64,000 bases of DNA, from contig CASGBA010000002.1 in NCBI GenBank assembly GCA_949299755.1, positions 1 through 64,000 on the forward strand, written 5' to 3'. The notes under the pieces were generated by a model. That model ran no database searches and had not been told where the DNA came from. It saw nothing but the letters and a program-made list of their open reading frames with translations. Of this stretch, positions 17,703 through 26,072 are shown piece by piece. Within the stretch, counting starts at the first letter, position 1. Each line of letters starts with the position of its first letter. Both the position numbers and the translations under genes were made by a program. The stretch comes from an uncultured Treponema sp. (GTDB lineage: Bacteria; Spirochaetota; Spirochaetia; Treponematales; Treponemataceae).

Positions 17703-18941
17703 TCAATTCAAGGCGGAAGCGCCGTCGCCGGTACCGCACTCAAAGAAAGACGCGTCGTAGCCTATCTTTTCACGGTACACCGAGCCGACTTTCTCCGTGA
17801 ATTCCCCGAAACAGTCCTTGTGAATGAGGGCGATTCCGCATCCGCCGAACCCGGCTCCGGTCACGCGGGAACCTATGCAGCCGCTTATTTTTCCCGCTTC
17901 CTCATGAAGCGTATCAAGCTCAATTCCGGTCGTCTCATAATCCAGGCGGAGTGACTCGTGGGACGCGTCCATAAGCCTGCCCAGCTCCTGCAGGTTTCCG
18001 GCTTTCAACGCGGCCACAGCCGCATAAACACGGGCGTTTTCGGTCACGCAATGCCTTACACGCCGGAGGAGGACATCATCGGTGAGGCAGGATTTCAGGG
18101 ATTCAAACTGCTCCGCGGAACATGAGCACAAATCCGGCAGCGCCGGTTCGCCGCGTTTTTCAAGCTCGGCATTCATAATACCGAGGGCGGTTTTGCATTC
18201 GCTTACCCTTTCATTGTACTTTGAATCACTGAGCTGGCGCTTTTTATTCGTATTCATGACTACAAACCGGTAATCGCCGAGTTCAAGCGGGACATACTCG
18301 TAATCCAGGGTGGCGCAGTCCAGGAGAATCGCACGGTCCTTCTTCCCCATGGCTATTATGAACTGATCCATGATCCCGCAATTCACATTCATGAAGCGGT
18401 GCTCCGACTCCTGGCCTATCTTGGCGATTTCAACGCCGTCAACATTCAGATTATAAATGGAAGAAACCGCATAGGCGAAGCAGCATTCCAAAGCGGAGGA
18501 AGAGGAAATTCCCCCTCCGGGAGGTATACAGCTGAAAAACAGGGCGTCAAAACCCTTCGGGAATGTAAATCCCCGGCTTTTAAGGATTGAGAGGATTCCA
18601 TTCAGATAGTTGCAGTAATCGTTTTCTTTTTTATAGGCGAAAGTCTCCGTTATGTCGAAGGTGAAAACGCCGGGGAAACGGACGTCGTCGTAACGGATCA
18701 CGGAATCGTTCCGGCGGCGTATCGCAAGGTAAATGTATTTGTCAATCGCGGCGGGGAAAACCTTTCCGCCGTTGTAATCGATGTGCTCGCCGATAATATT
18801 GATGCGGGCGGGGGCGGCGAAAAACATTACTGGCTCGGATGACTGTCCGTATTGTCTTTCAAATATAACGGAAAGTTCCCTCTTTAAAGCGTCTGTATCT
18901 TTCTGAGCGTATTCAGCCAAAACGCTGTAATCATTAGCCAT
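17703..18941 (-). CDS. galK: Galactokinase
   Basis: This GHMP-family kinase (412 residues from the chosen start) phosphorylates galactose to galactose-1-phosphate. Signatures are GEHIDYNGGKVFPAAI (substrate-binding N-terminal motif), the ATP loop PPGGGISSSSALE, and the C-terminal GSRVTGAGFGGCGIAL. I take the ATG at 18941 as start since GGAGG lies 5-9 bases before it; a GTG four codons earlier would overlap that ribosome-binding site. It is the first gene of galK-galT and diverges from a LacI-family regulator with about 150 bp between them. A TATAAT -10 and an inverted repeat lie in that gap. Confidence 0.93.
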   Translation of the reverse strand: MANDYSVLAEYAQKDTDALKRELSVIFERQYGQSSEPVMFFAAPARINIIGEHIDYNGGKVFPAAIDKYIYLAIRRRNDSVIRYDDVRFPGVFTFDITETFAYKKENDYCNYLNGILSILKSRGFTFPKGFDALFFSCIPPGGGISSSSALECCFAYAVSSIYNLNVDGVEIAKIGQESEHRFMNVNCGIMDQFIIAMGKKDRAILLDCATLDYEYVPLELGDYRFVVMNTNKKRQLSDSKYNERVSECKTALGIMNAELEKRGEPALPDLCSCSAEQFESLKSCLTDDVLLRRVRHCVTENARVYAAVAALKAGNLQELGRLMDASHESLRLDYETTGIELDTLHEEAGKISGCIGSRVTGAGFGGCGIALIHKDCFGEFTEKVGSVYREKIGYDASFFECGTGDGASALN

Positions 18942-18966
18942 AAAATCCTCCACAAAATAATCTGCG

Positions 18967-18989
18967 TAATAACAGAGGGGATTATTATA
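18967..18989 (-). promoter_or_regulatory. galK -10 region with overlapping inverted repeat
   Basis: A perfect TATAAT (minus strand, 18984-18989) has no good -35, which fits an activated or weak promoter. An inverted repeat TAATAA (18967-18972) / TTATTA (18982-18987) spans the expected start site. A second one, TGAAAA/TTTTCA, lies at 19012-19017 and 19025-19030. Either could be the LacI-family operator. Confidence 0.4.
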
Positions 18990-19092
18990 TCATATATTCT
19001 TTTTTATAACATGAAAATTTCCACTTTTCAAAAAGAGTTTTTTATGTTTTATTCATATCAGCTTGTTAATTTGATTTTATGGATATTTCATA

Positions 19093-20127
19093 ATGAAAAA
19101 CACCCGGATAAAAAACGTAACACAGGAAGATGTAGCAAAGCGGGCCGGAGTCACCAGAAGCATAGTGTCGTATGTTCTGAACGGAACAGACAGGGCTGTC
19201 GCACCGGAAACCAGAAAAAAGATACTGCAGGCCATCGCAGAGCTGGATTACAGGCCGAACCAATACGCGCAGGCACTTTTGACCGGCAAAGCAGCCATGG
19301 CGAAAAACCATATAGGTATAATACTCCACAACAGCAGCGCCTTCCTCCGCCCCTATTATACGGAAATCCTTGCCGGCATTTATACAACCGCCCACAAGGC
19401 AGGACACCACATACGGTTTCTCAGGTTTTTTGAGGAGCTTGAAAACCCGATTTTATTCAACAGTCTTATCCACGAAGAGGAGATAAGCGGATTGATAATC
19501 ATCGGTCTGGATCAGGTGCCACAGACAGCGGAAAGCAGGGATATAACACAGCGTATAAAGGAAAGGATAAAGCAGGTTGTCGTGGTGGACTGCCAGAGCG
19601 AGGATTTTCCGGCTGTGGCTTTTGACCGCAGGGACGCCGGTTACAAGGCTACACGGTACCTCCAGAAAAAGGGATACAGGCGGATATTCTTCATAGGACA
19701 GAAGGACGGACGCCTTTCAGGCTTCAAGCAGGCGATGTTTGAAAACATGCCGGAGGAAATGACGGAAAGCATCGTGAAAAGCGCTGTTGATATCGAGGGC
19801 GGATATGAGGCTGCGGCATCACTTTACACAGAACTGGGAGGGAAAATGCCGGAAGCCATATTCGCCGGTTCCGATGAAATAGCGGTGGGGGTCATAAAAT
19901 TCCTTCACAACAAGAAAATCAGGATTCCCGGGGATACCGCCATCATCAGCATAGATAACCTGGAATTATCGGGATACAGCTATCCGTCATTGACAAGCGT
20001 GAATGTCCACAAAAAGCAGATGGGCGAAAAAGCGGTGGACATGATTGCGTCGGGGAAGGCAGGTACAAACCAGGGAAACCTGGCGGTTATCCTGCCGACA
20101 GAAATCACCGAAAGGGAATCCTGCTGA
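19093..20127 (+). CDS. LacI-family transcriptional regulator
   Basis: The 344-residue protein has an N-terminal LacI helix-turn-helix (about 9-55; TQEDVAKRAGVTRSIVSYVL, then the hinge-helix region RPNQYAQAL) and a periplasmic-binding-protein-like sugar-sensing domain with IFAGSDEIAVGVIKFL and PGDTAIISIDNLELSGY near the C terminus. It is divergent from galK-galT, so a galactose- or galacto-oligosaccharide-responsive repressor is the likeliest role. It might also bind the 20-bp palindrome at the GH53/ABC divergent promoters, 6 kb away. The ligand is not shown by the sequence. The Shine-Dalgarno is weak (GGAT). Its 3' end faces the TAXI transporter genes across a hairpin. Confidence 0.9.
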   Translation: MKNTRIKNVTQEDVAKRAGVTRSIVSYVLNGTDRAVAPETRKKILQAIAELDYRPNQYAQALLTGKAAMAKNHIGIILHNSSAFLRPYYTEILAGIYTTAHKAGHHIRFLRFFEELENPILFNSLIHEEEISGLIIIGLDQVPQTAESRDITQRIKERIKQVVVVDCQSEDFPAVAFDRRDAGYKATRYLQKKGYRRIFFIGQKDGRLSGFKQAMFENMPEEMTESIVKSAVDIEGGYEAAASLYTELGGKMPEAIFAGSDEIAVGVIKFLHNKKIRIPGDTAIISIDNLELSGYSYPSLTSVNVHKKQMGEKAVDMIASGKAGTNQGNLAVILPTEITERESC

Positions 20128-20143
20128 ATACGCCGCTCCGGCA

Positions 20144-20170
20144 TGGACCGCGGATTCGCTCCGCAGTCCA
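20144..20170. terminator. Hairpin between lacI and the TAXI permease gene
   Basis: TGGAC-C-GCGGA and TCCGC-A-GTCCA pair around a TTCGC loop with one internal mismatch. There is no T tract, so it may need Rho or only protect 3' ends. Confidence 0.4.
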
Positions 20171-20182
20171 CGGGACGGCGGG

Positions 20183-22201
20183 TCAGGCGTTTCCGCGCGG
20201 ATTCTCCTCTTTTGTGCGCATCCCGAATTCGTAAGCGACGACGGCGCCGAGAGTGACGAAGCCCACAAGGTCGGAGACGGTTCCCGGCACAACCATGCAG
20301 AGCCCCGCAAGCGCGAGGATGATTCTGACAAGCCAATTCAGCCTGCGCGCGAGGAATCCGTTGAGCGCCGCCGCAATGCCGAAAATACCGAGCAAAGACG
20401 TTATGCAGATTTGTACCACCGTCATAACGCCGTCAACATCCACAAAAAGCATGGCAGGATTGAGCGCGAAAACATACGGGACGATGAACGCCGCCACCGC
20501 AAGTTTTGTGGCCGCGAATCCGGTTTTCATCGGATCCGATTTCGCTATCGCCGCGCCGGCATATGCCGCAAGCGCAACCGGCGGAGTTATGTCCGCGACA
20601 ATCCCGAAGTAGAACACGAAGAAATGAGCAGCCACAGGCTCCACGTTGAGCGCAATCAGAATCGGCGCGCACACACCCGCCATGATGCAGTAATTCGCGG
20701 TTGTCGGGACGCCCATTCCGAGAACAATGCAGCACAGCATCGTAAGGACGAGGGCGACAATCACATACCCCTGCGAAAGCGCGACGATTGTTCCGAGCAG
20801 GATTGACGCAAGCCCGGTGACCGTTATGCATCCGGAAATAATCCCGGCTATTCCGCACGCCACAACGACGGTTATTGAACTGCGCGCGCCGCCCTCAAAG
20901 GCGTCAAGAATCCACCTGAAGGAAAGGCTCGGTTTTTCGCCTGCCTCCTGCTCCTCTTCCCCGTCCTTGGAAAATCCGATGTGCGGGATAATCTTGTGGA
21001 TGACGCCGACGACCATCGCGACGATTATCGAAAGCGTCGCGGAATACGCCATCGTGAACGTATTCGTCCCCACAAGATAAATGAGCGCAATCAGGGGCAG
21101 AAGCAGATAAATCTCCCGCACCAGTTCCCTCGGTTTGGGCAGCATCTCCTTCGGAATGCCCTTCATGCCGGTCCGCTTCGCCTCAAGATGGACGGCGATG
21201 AAAATACCGGCAAAGTACAACACCGCCGGCAGTATCGCCATGAGCGCAATCCGTCCGTAGGGAAGCCCGGTGAATTCAGCCATCAGGAACGCAGCCGCGC
21301 CCATAATCGGCGGCATTATCTGCCCTCCGGTGGAGGCGGCGGCTTCAACCGCGGCGGCGAATTCGGGACGGTACCCCATCCGCTTCATCATCGGGATGGT
21401 GATTGAACCGGAGCCGACGGTGTTCGCGACGGATGAACCCGACGCCATGCCCTCCAAGGCGGAGGCCACAACGGCGACTTTTGCAGGGCCGCCGACAAAG
21501 CGTCCCACAGCGGCGTTCGCAAACCGTATGAAGAAATCGGCGACGCCCGTCCGTTCAAGGAACGCACCGAATATGATGAAAATCGAAATGTACTTCACGC
21601 ATACGCTGACCGGGGTGGAGAAAATCCCGTTGGCCGTGAAAAACAGCGTCCGGACAAGCTGGGGGAACCGTATCCCGCTTGCGAGCGCGTAAACCACGAG
21701 GACGCCCGCGACGCACAGAATCGGCAGGCCCACGCACCGGCGGCACAATTCAACCAGCGCCAGAATGCCGATGACGCCGACGGTCATGTAGAGCGGATTC
21801 GCCATGATTTTCGCCGACATTTTTATGACGGTAAGGGCGTTCGCGGCGTAGAAGAAAAACGCGCCGGAACCGACAAGCATTATCACGATGTCATACCACG
21901 GTATATGGTTCGGCCGCTCGCATCCTTTCCTGACGGGAAAGGTGAGGAATCCGAGCAGCACAATCATCCCGAGAAAGAACGGATACCGGATTTCCTGGAT
22001 GGTCGTAAGAAAGATTGCGTCTATAATGCAGTAAACGGCGAACGCCGCCATCAAATAATGGATGACCGTTTTGGGGACGCCTTCCCATACCCTGACATTC
22101 GACTCACGGTCATATTTTTTCATCACCGCTTCGACATCGGCCATTGTTCCCGTCGAAACGTCATGGAGCGGTTGTTCCGCGGTTTTTTCTTTGTTTTCCA
22201 A
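20183..22201 (-). CDS. TRAP transporter fused permease, TAXI family (4TM-12TM)
   Basis: The 672-residue multi-spanning membrane protein combines the small (DctQ-like) and large (DctM-like) TRAP membrane subunits, as is usual for TAXI-type systems. Hydrophobic segments run through the whole length; the large-subunit part shows GMASGSSVANTVGSGSITIP and GMGVPTTANYCIMAGV, typical of the family. It drives ion-coupled uptake of a substrate delivered by the receptor encoded upstream; TAXI substrates are mostly unknown (glutamate and other carboxylates in studied cases). The start is a TTG with AGGAG 7 bases upstream. The gene and its partner are visibly GC-richer than the neighbours (one sampled 60-base line: 36 of 60 G+C), which suggests separate ancestry. 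Confidence 0.92.
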   Translation of the reverse strand: MENKEKTAEQPLHDVSTGTMADVEAVMKKYDRESNVRVWEGVPKTVIHYLMAAFAVYCIIDAIFLTTIQEIRYPFFLGMIVLLGFLTFPVRKGCERPNHIPWYDIVIMLVGSGAFFFYAANALTVIKMSAKIMANPLYMTVGVIGILALVELCRRCVGLPILCVAGVLVVYALASGIRFPQLVRTLFFTANGIFSTPVSVCVKYISIFIIFGAFLERTGVADFFIRFANAAVGRFVGGPAKVAVVASALEGMASGSSVANTVGSGSITIPMMKRMGYRPEFAAAVEAAASTGGQIMPPIMGAAAFLMAEFTGLPYGRIALMAILPAVLYFAGIFIAVHLEAKRTGMKGIPKEMLPKPRELVREIYLLLPLIALIYLVGTNTFTMAYSATLSIIVAMVVGVIHKIIPHIGFSKDGEEEQEAGEKPSLSFRWILDAFEGGARSSITVVVACGIAGIISGCITVTGLASILLGTIVALSQGYVIVALVLTMLCCIVLGMGVPTTANYCIMAGVCAPILIALNVEPVAAHFFVFYFGIVADITPPVALAAYAGAAIAKSDPMKTGFAATKLAVAAFIVPYVFALNPAMLFVDVDGVMTVVQICITSLLGIFGIAAALNGFLARRLNWLVRIILALAGLCMVVPGTVSDLVGFVTLGAVVAYEFGMRTKEENPRGNA

Positions 22202-22212
22202 TAATCAACTCC

Positions 22213-22246
22213 TGTAAAAAACAACAGGCTGCCTTCCGACAGCCTG
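22213..22246 (-). terminator. Intercistronic hairpin between TAXI receptor and permease
   Basis: CAGGCTG/CAGCCTG (22225-22231, 22240-22246) form a 7-bp stem followed on the minus strand by TTGTTTTTTA. Placed after the receptor gene, it is likely a leaky terminator that lowers permease relative to receptor expression. Confidence 0.65.
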
Positions 22247-22261
22247 CAAAACGGAATCCTG

Positions 22262-23218
22262 TCAGTTTGTCGGAACGGTTATACCGTGCTCGGCAAAATA
22301 CCGCGCCGCACCCGGATGATACGGAACCGTCTTAATCGAAGAGGCGAAATTGACGTCCAGCTCACGTCCCTTGTCGTGGCTTTTTGCAATCTCCTCCTTG
22401 TCGTCGAAAATCGTGGAAACGATATTGTAGACATCATCGTCGGAAACCTCATTGCTCACGATGACCACCGCGCCCACCGCAACCGTCTGGCAGTCCTCAT
22501 CCATTCCGTAAACGGAAGCGGGAATTGTATACGGGCTGTAATAGGGAGAAGTCTCGATGAGCTTCGCGATGTGCCCGTCATCGATTGACACAAGACGCAC
22601 CTTGTGGGTTGTGGAAAGGGTCGAGACCGCGACCGTCGGAGCCCCCGCAACGATAAAGGCGGCGTCGATTTTTCCGTCCTGAAGGGAATCCACGCTGTCA
22701 CCGAAGCTCTGGTATGTGGGGTTTATGTCCTCTTCCGTCATTCCGTAAACTCCGAGGATGTCGAGCGCATTGTAATAGACGCCGGAACCTGAGGAGCCTA
22801 TCGAGACGTTCTTTCCGCGCAAATCCGCGACGGTCTTGATGTCGGGATTGATTGTGACAATCTGCACCTGTTCCATGTACAGCGCCGCGGCGGTGGAAAA
22901 CCCGGTGACGGCGCCGGATTCGGCGAACAGGTTCGTGCCGTTGTAGGCGTAGCTCATAACGTCAGTCTGGACGAATCCGAGCTTGTAACTGCCCATATCC
23001 ATCATCTCGATATTGTCCTGGCTGCCCGCGCTGACAACCGCAGTGACGGATGTCGGCGTCTCGGTGGAAATCCTCTGCGCCAGAACATTGCCGAATCCGT
23101 AATATGTCCCCTGGTCGCCGCCGGTTCCGAACATAAGCGAATCGGATGCGCCGCCGGCCATCACGGGAACGCAAAGAACAGCGGCGATTACCGCCGCGAC
23201 CACAAATCTCTTTTTCAT
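22262..23218 (-). CDS. TAXI-family TRAP solute receptor
   Basis: The 318-residue periplasmic substrate-binding protein carries a signal peptide (MKKRFVVAAVIAAVLCVPVMA). It starts its mature part with the TAXI hallmark: a GTGGDQGTYYGFG segment, followed by SAGSQDNIEMM, VADLRGKNVSIGSSGSGVY and PYHPGAARYFAEHG near the C terminus. It delivers its ligand to the fused permease encoded 60 bases downstream. The ATG has AAGGGGG upstream. Base composition is GC-rich like its partner. No catabolic gene adjoins the pair, so the substrate cannot be guessed. Family assignment is firm, substrate unknown. Confidence 0.92.
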   Translation of the reverse strand: MKKRFVVAAVIAAVLCVPVMAGGASDSLMFGTGGDQGTYYGFGNVLAQRISTETPTSVTAVVSAGSQDNIEMMDMGSYKLGFVQTDVMSYAYNGTNLFAESGAVTGFSTAAALYMEQVQIVTINPDIKTVADLRGKNVSIGSSGSGVYYNALDILGVYGMTEEDINPTYQSFGDSVDSLQDGKIDAAFIVAGAPTVAVSTLSTTHKVRLVSIDDGHIAKLIETSPYYSPYTIPASVYGMDEDCQTVAVGAVVIVSNEVSDDDVYNIVSTIFDDKEEIAKSHDKGRELDVNFASSIKTVPYHPGAARYFAEHGITVPTN

Positions 23219-23233
23219 ATAATTCCCCCTTAT

Positions 23234-23294
23234 CCGGGAATCTCCCGGAGAATTTTCGTGCGTTAATTATACATTATCTTTCGCATTTCTTAAA
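23234..23294 (-). promoter_or_regulatory. Promoter and leader hairpin of the TAXI operon
   Basis: TATAAT (23266-23271) with TTTAAG 17 bases upstream (23289-23294) on the minus strand. The leader holds a perfect small hairpin, CCGGGA/TCCCGG (23234-23239, 23243-23248), just before the ribosome-binding site. Confidence 0.55.
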
Positions 23295-23862
23295 GAGCAA
23301 AAGGGAAAATTAACGGAGGAAAAATTGGCGGCGGACAGTATTTTATGGAAACAACATGCGTAAATTTGCATCCGGCTTCAAGATATGATTTCAGATTTGT
23401 CCTGTCGGATACTTCCCCTACACACATTCCGCCCGTTACTTCATTTCCAACCTGAACCATATCCGGCACAAGTCCTGATGCGAAAAGCTCTGGGAACACC
23501 TCTGTGGTGTAACGGCTGATTTCTGTTTCAATATCATTTGAATTTCATGATGCCGGTATAATCTGCTGTCCGGGAGGTGTCCATGTGTCGCTGTAATGGA
23601 AGTCCGGCAGCCACCGTAATCCGGTGTTCTCCGCACGAAGGGCAAGCTCTTTTATTGTGTCAATATCGCAAAGCCCTGCGGATAAGTCGGATCCGATGTT
23701 CCGACAGTACCCGCGTATGTTTCTGGATCCACCCACAAACGGAACCGTACCAAATTGACACCATAACTTTTTATTATTTTGAAGTCTGCTGTTGTACCGC
23801 TGTTTGTTTTATAAATGCCTCCGTTATCCTCCAGATATTTGACTATGGAAGCGTCCACACCG
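23290..23862 (-). pseudogene. Remnant of a second GH53 endo-beta-1,4-galactanase
   Basis: Conceptual translation of the minus strand gives a degraded GH53 catalytic domain. GVDASIVKYLEDNGG and GVNLVRFRLWVDP match the N-terminal part of GH53 enzymes, then a frameshift near 23664-23680 moves the reading to LPDFHYSDTWTPPGQQ. In that same frame an in-frame TGA at 23545-23547 sits where family members usually have Trp. Reading on, MVQVGNEVTGGM preserves the acid/base Glu region. Similarity fades near 23364, so the C-terminal half with the nucleophile is lost, as are the signal peptide and start. It sits directly behind the intact GH53 gene but differs from it clearly in sequence, so it is a diverged paralog, not a recent duplicate. 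Confidence 0.85.
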
Positions 23863-23882
23863 CACGGCAAAACACCGTGCGG
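23860..23882 (-). terminator. Hairpin after the intact GH53 gene
   Basis: CCGCACGG (23860-23867) and CCGTGCGG (23875-23882) form a perfect 8-bp stem with a 7-base loop, 18 bases after the GH53 stop. No T tract follows. The pseudogene's similarity begins right at its far edge. Confidence 0.5.
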
Positions 23883-23899
23883 AATCCAACGGCGGCGCG

Positions 23900-25813
23900 T
23901 CAGTTCGGCTCCAGATAGAACTCCACGTCGTCAAAGTTGCCCCAGTTCCCGCCGTTCGCATCGATGTGGATGCCGATTGTGCATTTCCCGCCGCGGACTT
24001 CGATTCCGCTGACCGTGTACTGCTTCCAGTTTTTCCAGCCGGTATTCACGACTTCGGTGAAAACCCGCGGCCCGCCGTAGTTCTCCGCGAACAGCTCGAT
24101 GGTGTTCTCACCGCCGCCGCCCATCGCGTAAAGCGAAAGCGTGTACGTGCCGTCCGGTATTCCGGTGAACGTGCGGCTCAACGTGCTCTTGAAGGGATCC
24201 GACCACCAGTATTTGTAGGTCCACGTTCCGCTGTAGGCGTTCGACTTGTTGTTCTCCACAAAGCAGTACTTTCCGTTTCCGTCCAGAACCCAATCCCCCA
24301 GCTTGCCGCTTTCCCAGGAAGAATCGGTGACAAGATTCACCTTGCGGCTTATGGTAACGTCAGCGGTCACCGGGAACCCGCTGTCCCGGGTTTTTCCGCT
24401 AAGGCTGAATGTCCTTTCCCTTTTCTCCCCGGAAAAGTCATGGTTTTCCCAAACCACCGGGACTGCTTCCAGGGAATCATCATTGAATATTATCTTGACT
24501 TCAGCGGGCAGAACCGGTTCCGTGCCAACAGGCACCGTTATTTTCGCCGGCTCACAGGCGACAGCCTTTATTTCCGGAACCTGGTTGTCAAATACACGTT
24601 TGAATACGCTCAGGGACGGAAGTTCCCGGCCCTTGTAGTCGAACATAGCCTGATTCTCCCAGTTGTTTCCTTCCCCTGTACGCCAACCGGCACCCTCCAC
24701 GGGAATCCACGCCGGCTCCCAGTAAAACACGCCAAGCCCTTTTTCACCGGCAGCCTCGTGCACCGCGGCAATCACATCCCTGACCTCGGTGGCCTGCCCC
24801 TGCACGGTGGGCAGGTATCCGTGTTTTTCATCACTGTAAACCTGAAAGACATTGCCCTGGTTATCCCCGTCCTCTTCTGTGAAAGCGTAGGCGGTTTCCA
24901 CCACGCATACTTCCTTCCCGTACCGGACGGTTATATCCCTTATGTTCGCTTTCAGGGCATCGATTGAACCGTGCCAATAAGGATAAAAGGACAAGCCTAT
25001 CACATCAAAATCAATTTTTGCCTTTGTGATTTCATCAAAAACATAACGGTAAAGGGAATTGTCGGCACCATCAGCCAAGTGAATCATCACCTTCACAAAG
25101 GATCCCCTAGGTTTTGCCTTATTCACAGCACGGATTCCCTGTTTCAACAGGCCTGTGAAGCCCGCAAAGCCGCCGATTTTTTCCCCATTGTCTGACCAGG
25201 TTTTTCCATCGGGCCAAAGCATACCTCCATTCAGTTCATTTCCTATTTGAACCATATCAGGGAAACATTTCTCGTCTTTCATTTTTTCCAGGGTTTCATA
25301 AGTGTATTTGTAAACCGCTTCCTCCAGTTTTTTTCCCGAAAGCTTTGCCCAGGCACGGGGTTTGTTCTGCTTGTCCGGATCAGCCCAGAAATCGCTGTAA
25401 TGGAAATTAAGAAGAACCTTGAAACCTGCGGCCTTTGCCCTTTTCGCCATGGAGAGGGTTCGCTCCAGATTATTGTTTCCCCCTCCGGAGGGGTCGCCCC
25501 GCTTTGATATGACATTTCCCCCCACCACAACATTCGCCGGATTCACAGGGTTATGCCACAACCGGAGCCTTATCCAATTCACCCCGGCGTTTTTAAGGAT
25601 GGAGAACAAATCCTCTTCCTTTCCGGCGGAGTTGTAATATTTACCGCCGCATTCTTCTATCCATGCCAAGGTGGAAACATCGGCACCACAGATAAAATCC
25701 CGGGATAATCCTGGAACCGGTTCCACAATTATTTGTTCCCCGGAGGACGGGGACAGACAGAACAGGGTGAGTAAAACTGAAAACACTGCCATAAAAGAAA
25801 AATAACGAGCCAT
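23900..25813 (-). CDS. Arabinogalactan endo-beta-1,4-galactanase (GH53) with Big_4 and CBM61
   Basis: The 637-residue secreted enzyme cuts the beta-1,4-galactan side chains of pectin. A signal peptide (about 1-25) precedes the GH53 barrel (about 35-405) with acid/base Glu193 in IGNELNGGM and nucleophile Glu306 in VVETAYAF. A bacterial Ig-like (Big_4) domain follows (about 415-490), then a C-terminal beta-sandwich (about 495-637; SSWESGKLGDW, YSGTWTYKYWWSDPF, NWGNFDDVEFYL) that matches the galactan-binding CBM61 family. The ATG has AAAGGAGG upstream. It diverges from the oligosaccharide importer genes, and a 20-bp palindrome overlies its expected transcription start. It works with the importer, GH35, GalK and GalT. 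Confidence 0.93.
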   Translation of the reverse strand: MARYFSFMAVFSVLLTLFCLSPSSGEQIIVEPVPGLSRDFICGADVSTLAWIEECGGKYYNSAGKEEDLFSILKNAGVNWIRLRLWHNPVNPANVVVGGNVISKRGDPSGGGNNNLERTLSMAKRAKAAGFKVLLNFHYSDFWADPDKQNKPRAWAKLSGKKLEEAVYKYTYETLEKMKDEKCFPDMVQIGNELNGGMLWPDGKTWSDNGEKIGGFAGFTGLLKQGIRAVNKAKPRGSFVKVMIHLADGADNSLYRYVFDEITKAKIDFDVIGLSFYPYWHGSIDALKANIRDITVRYGKEVCVVETAYAFTEEDGDNQGNVFQVYSDEKHGYLPTVQGQATEVRDVIAAVHEAAGEKGLGVFYWEPAWIPVEGAGWRTGEGNNWENQAMFDYKGRELPSLSVFKRVFDNQVPEIKAVACEPAKITVPVGTEPVLPAEVKIIFNDDSLEAVPVVWENHDFSGEKRERTFSLSGKTRDSGFPVTADVTISRKVNLVTDSSWESGKLGDWVLDGNGKYCFVENNKSNAYSGTWTYKYWWSDPFKSTLSRTFTGIPDGTYTLSLYAMGGGGENTIELFAENYGGPRVFTEVVNTGWKNWKQYTVSGIEVRGGKCTIGIHIDANGGNWGNFDDVEFYLEPN

Positions 25814-25902
25814 ATAACCTCCTTTAATCCCGCCTTTCCATATCCGCCGGATGATAAAAGGATTTTTAATCTTGACAGATACGGAAAGTCATGTTATACG
25901 TG

Positions 25903-25922
25903 TAATCATCACGTGTTGATTA
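25903..25922. promoter_or_regulatory. 20-bp palindromic operator at the GH53/ABC divergent promoters
   Basis: TAATCATCACGTGTTGATTA is a near-perfect palindrome centred on CACGTG, with a single non-pairing position per half. It covers the expected start of the GH53 transcript (promoter 25924-25952) and lies 38 bases before the -35 of the importer promoter, so a bound repressor could act on one or both. Confidence 0.55.
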
Positions 25923-25923
25923 A

Positions 25924-25952
25924 ACTTTAAATCGGTTTTTTCAGTCTGTCAA
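25924..25952 (-). promoter_or_regulatory. GH53 promoter
   Basis: On the minus strand TTGACA (25947-25952) and TAAAGT (25924-25929) are 17 bases apart. Confidence 0.55.
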
Positions 25953-25960
25953 TAAAAAGT

Positions 25961-26026
25961 TTGACACTTTGATAAAAAACCTGATAGGATAGTCCAAAGG
26001 ATGTAATCAAGTAAAAAAAAACTTGA
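25961..26026 (+). promoter_or_regulatory. Promoter and leader hairpin of the galacto-oligosaccharide importer operon
   Basis: TTGACA (25961-25966) and TAGGAT (25985-25990) are 18 bases apart, the same form as the EF-G-like gene promoter. In the leader, TCAAGT (26007-26012) and ACTTGA (26021-26026) can pair around an A8 loop; this could stabilise the message or be a binding site. Confidence 0.6.
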
Positions 26027-26072
26027 CTTATCCCTGACACCGATAGTTTCGCATTCATGAGGAGGAGTAAAA

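Noticed and set aside
20045-20806. Long plus-strand frame antisense to the TAXI permease
   Set aside because: It is a GC-rich shadow: Arg/His/Asn-rich product without any domain, opposite a clear membrane transporter gene.
23966-24967. 333-codon plus-strand frame antisense to GH53
   Set aside because: It mirrors the GH53 and CBM61 coding sequence and encodes no recognisable protein; no ribosome-binding site.
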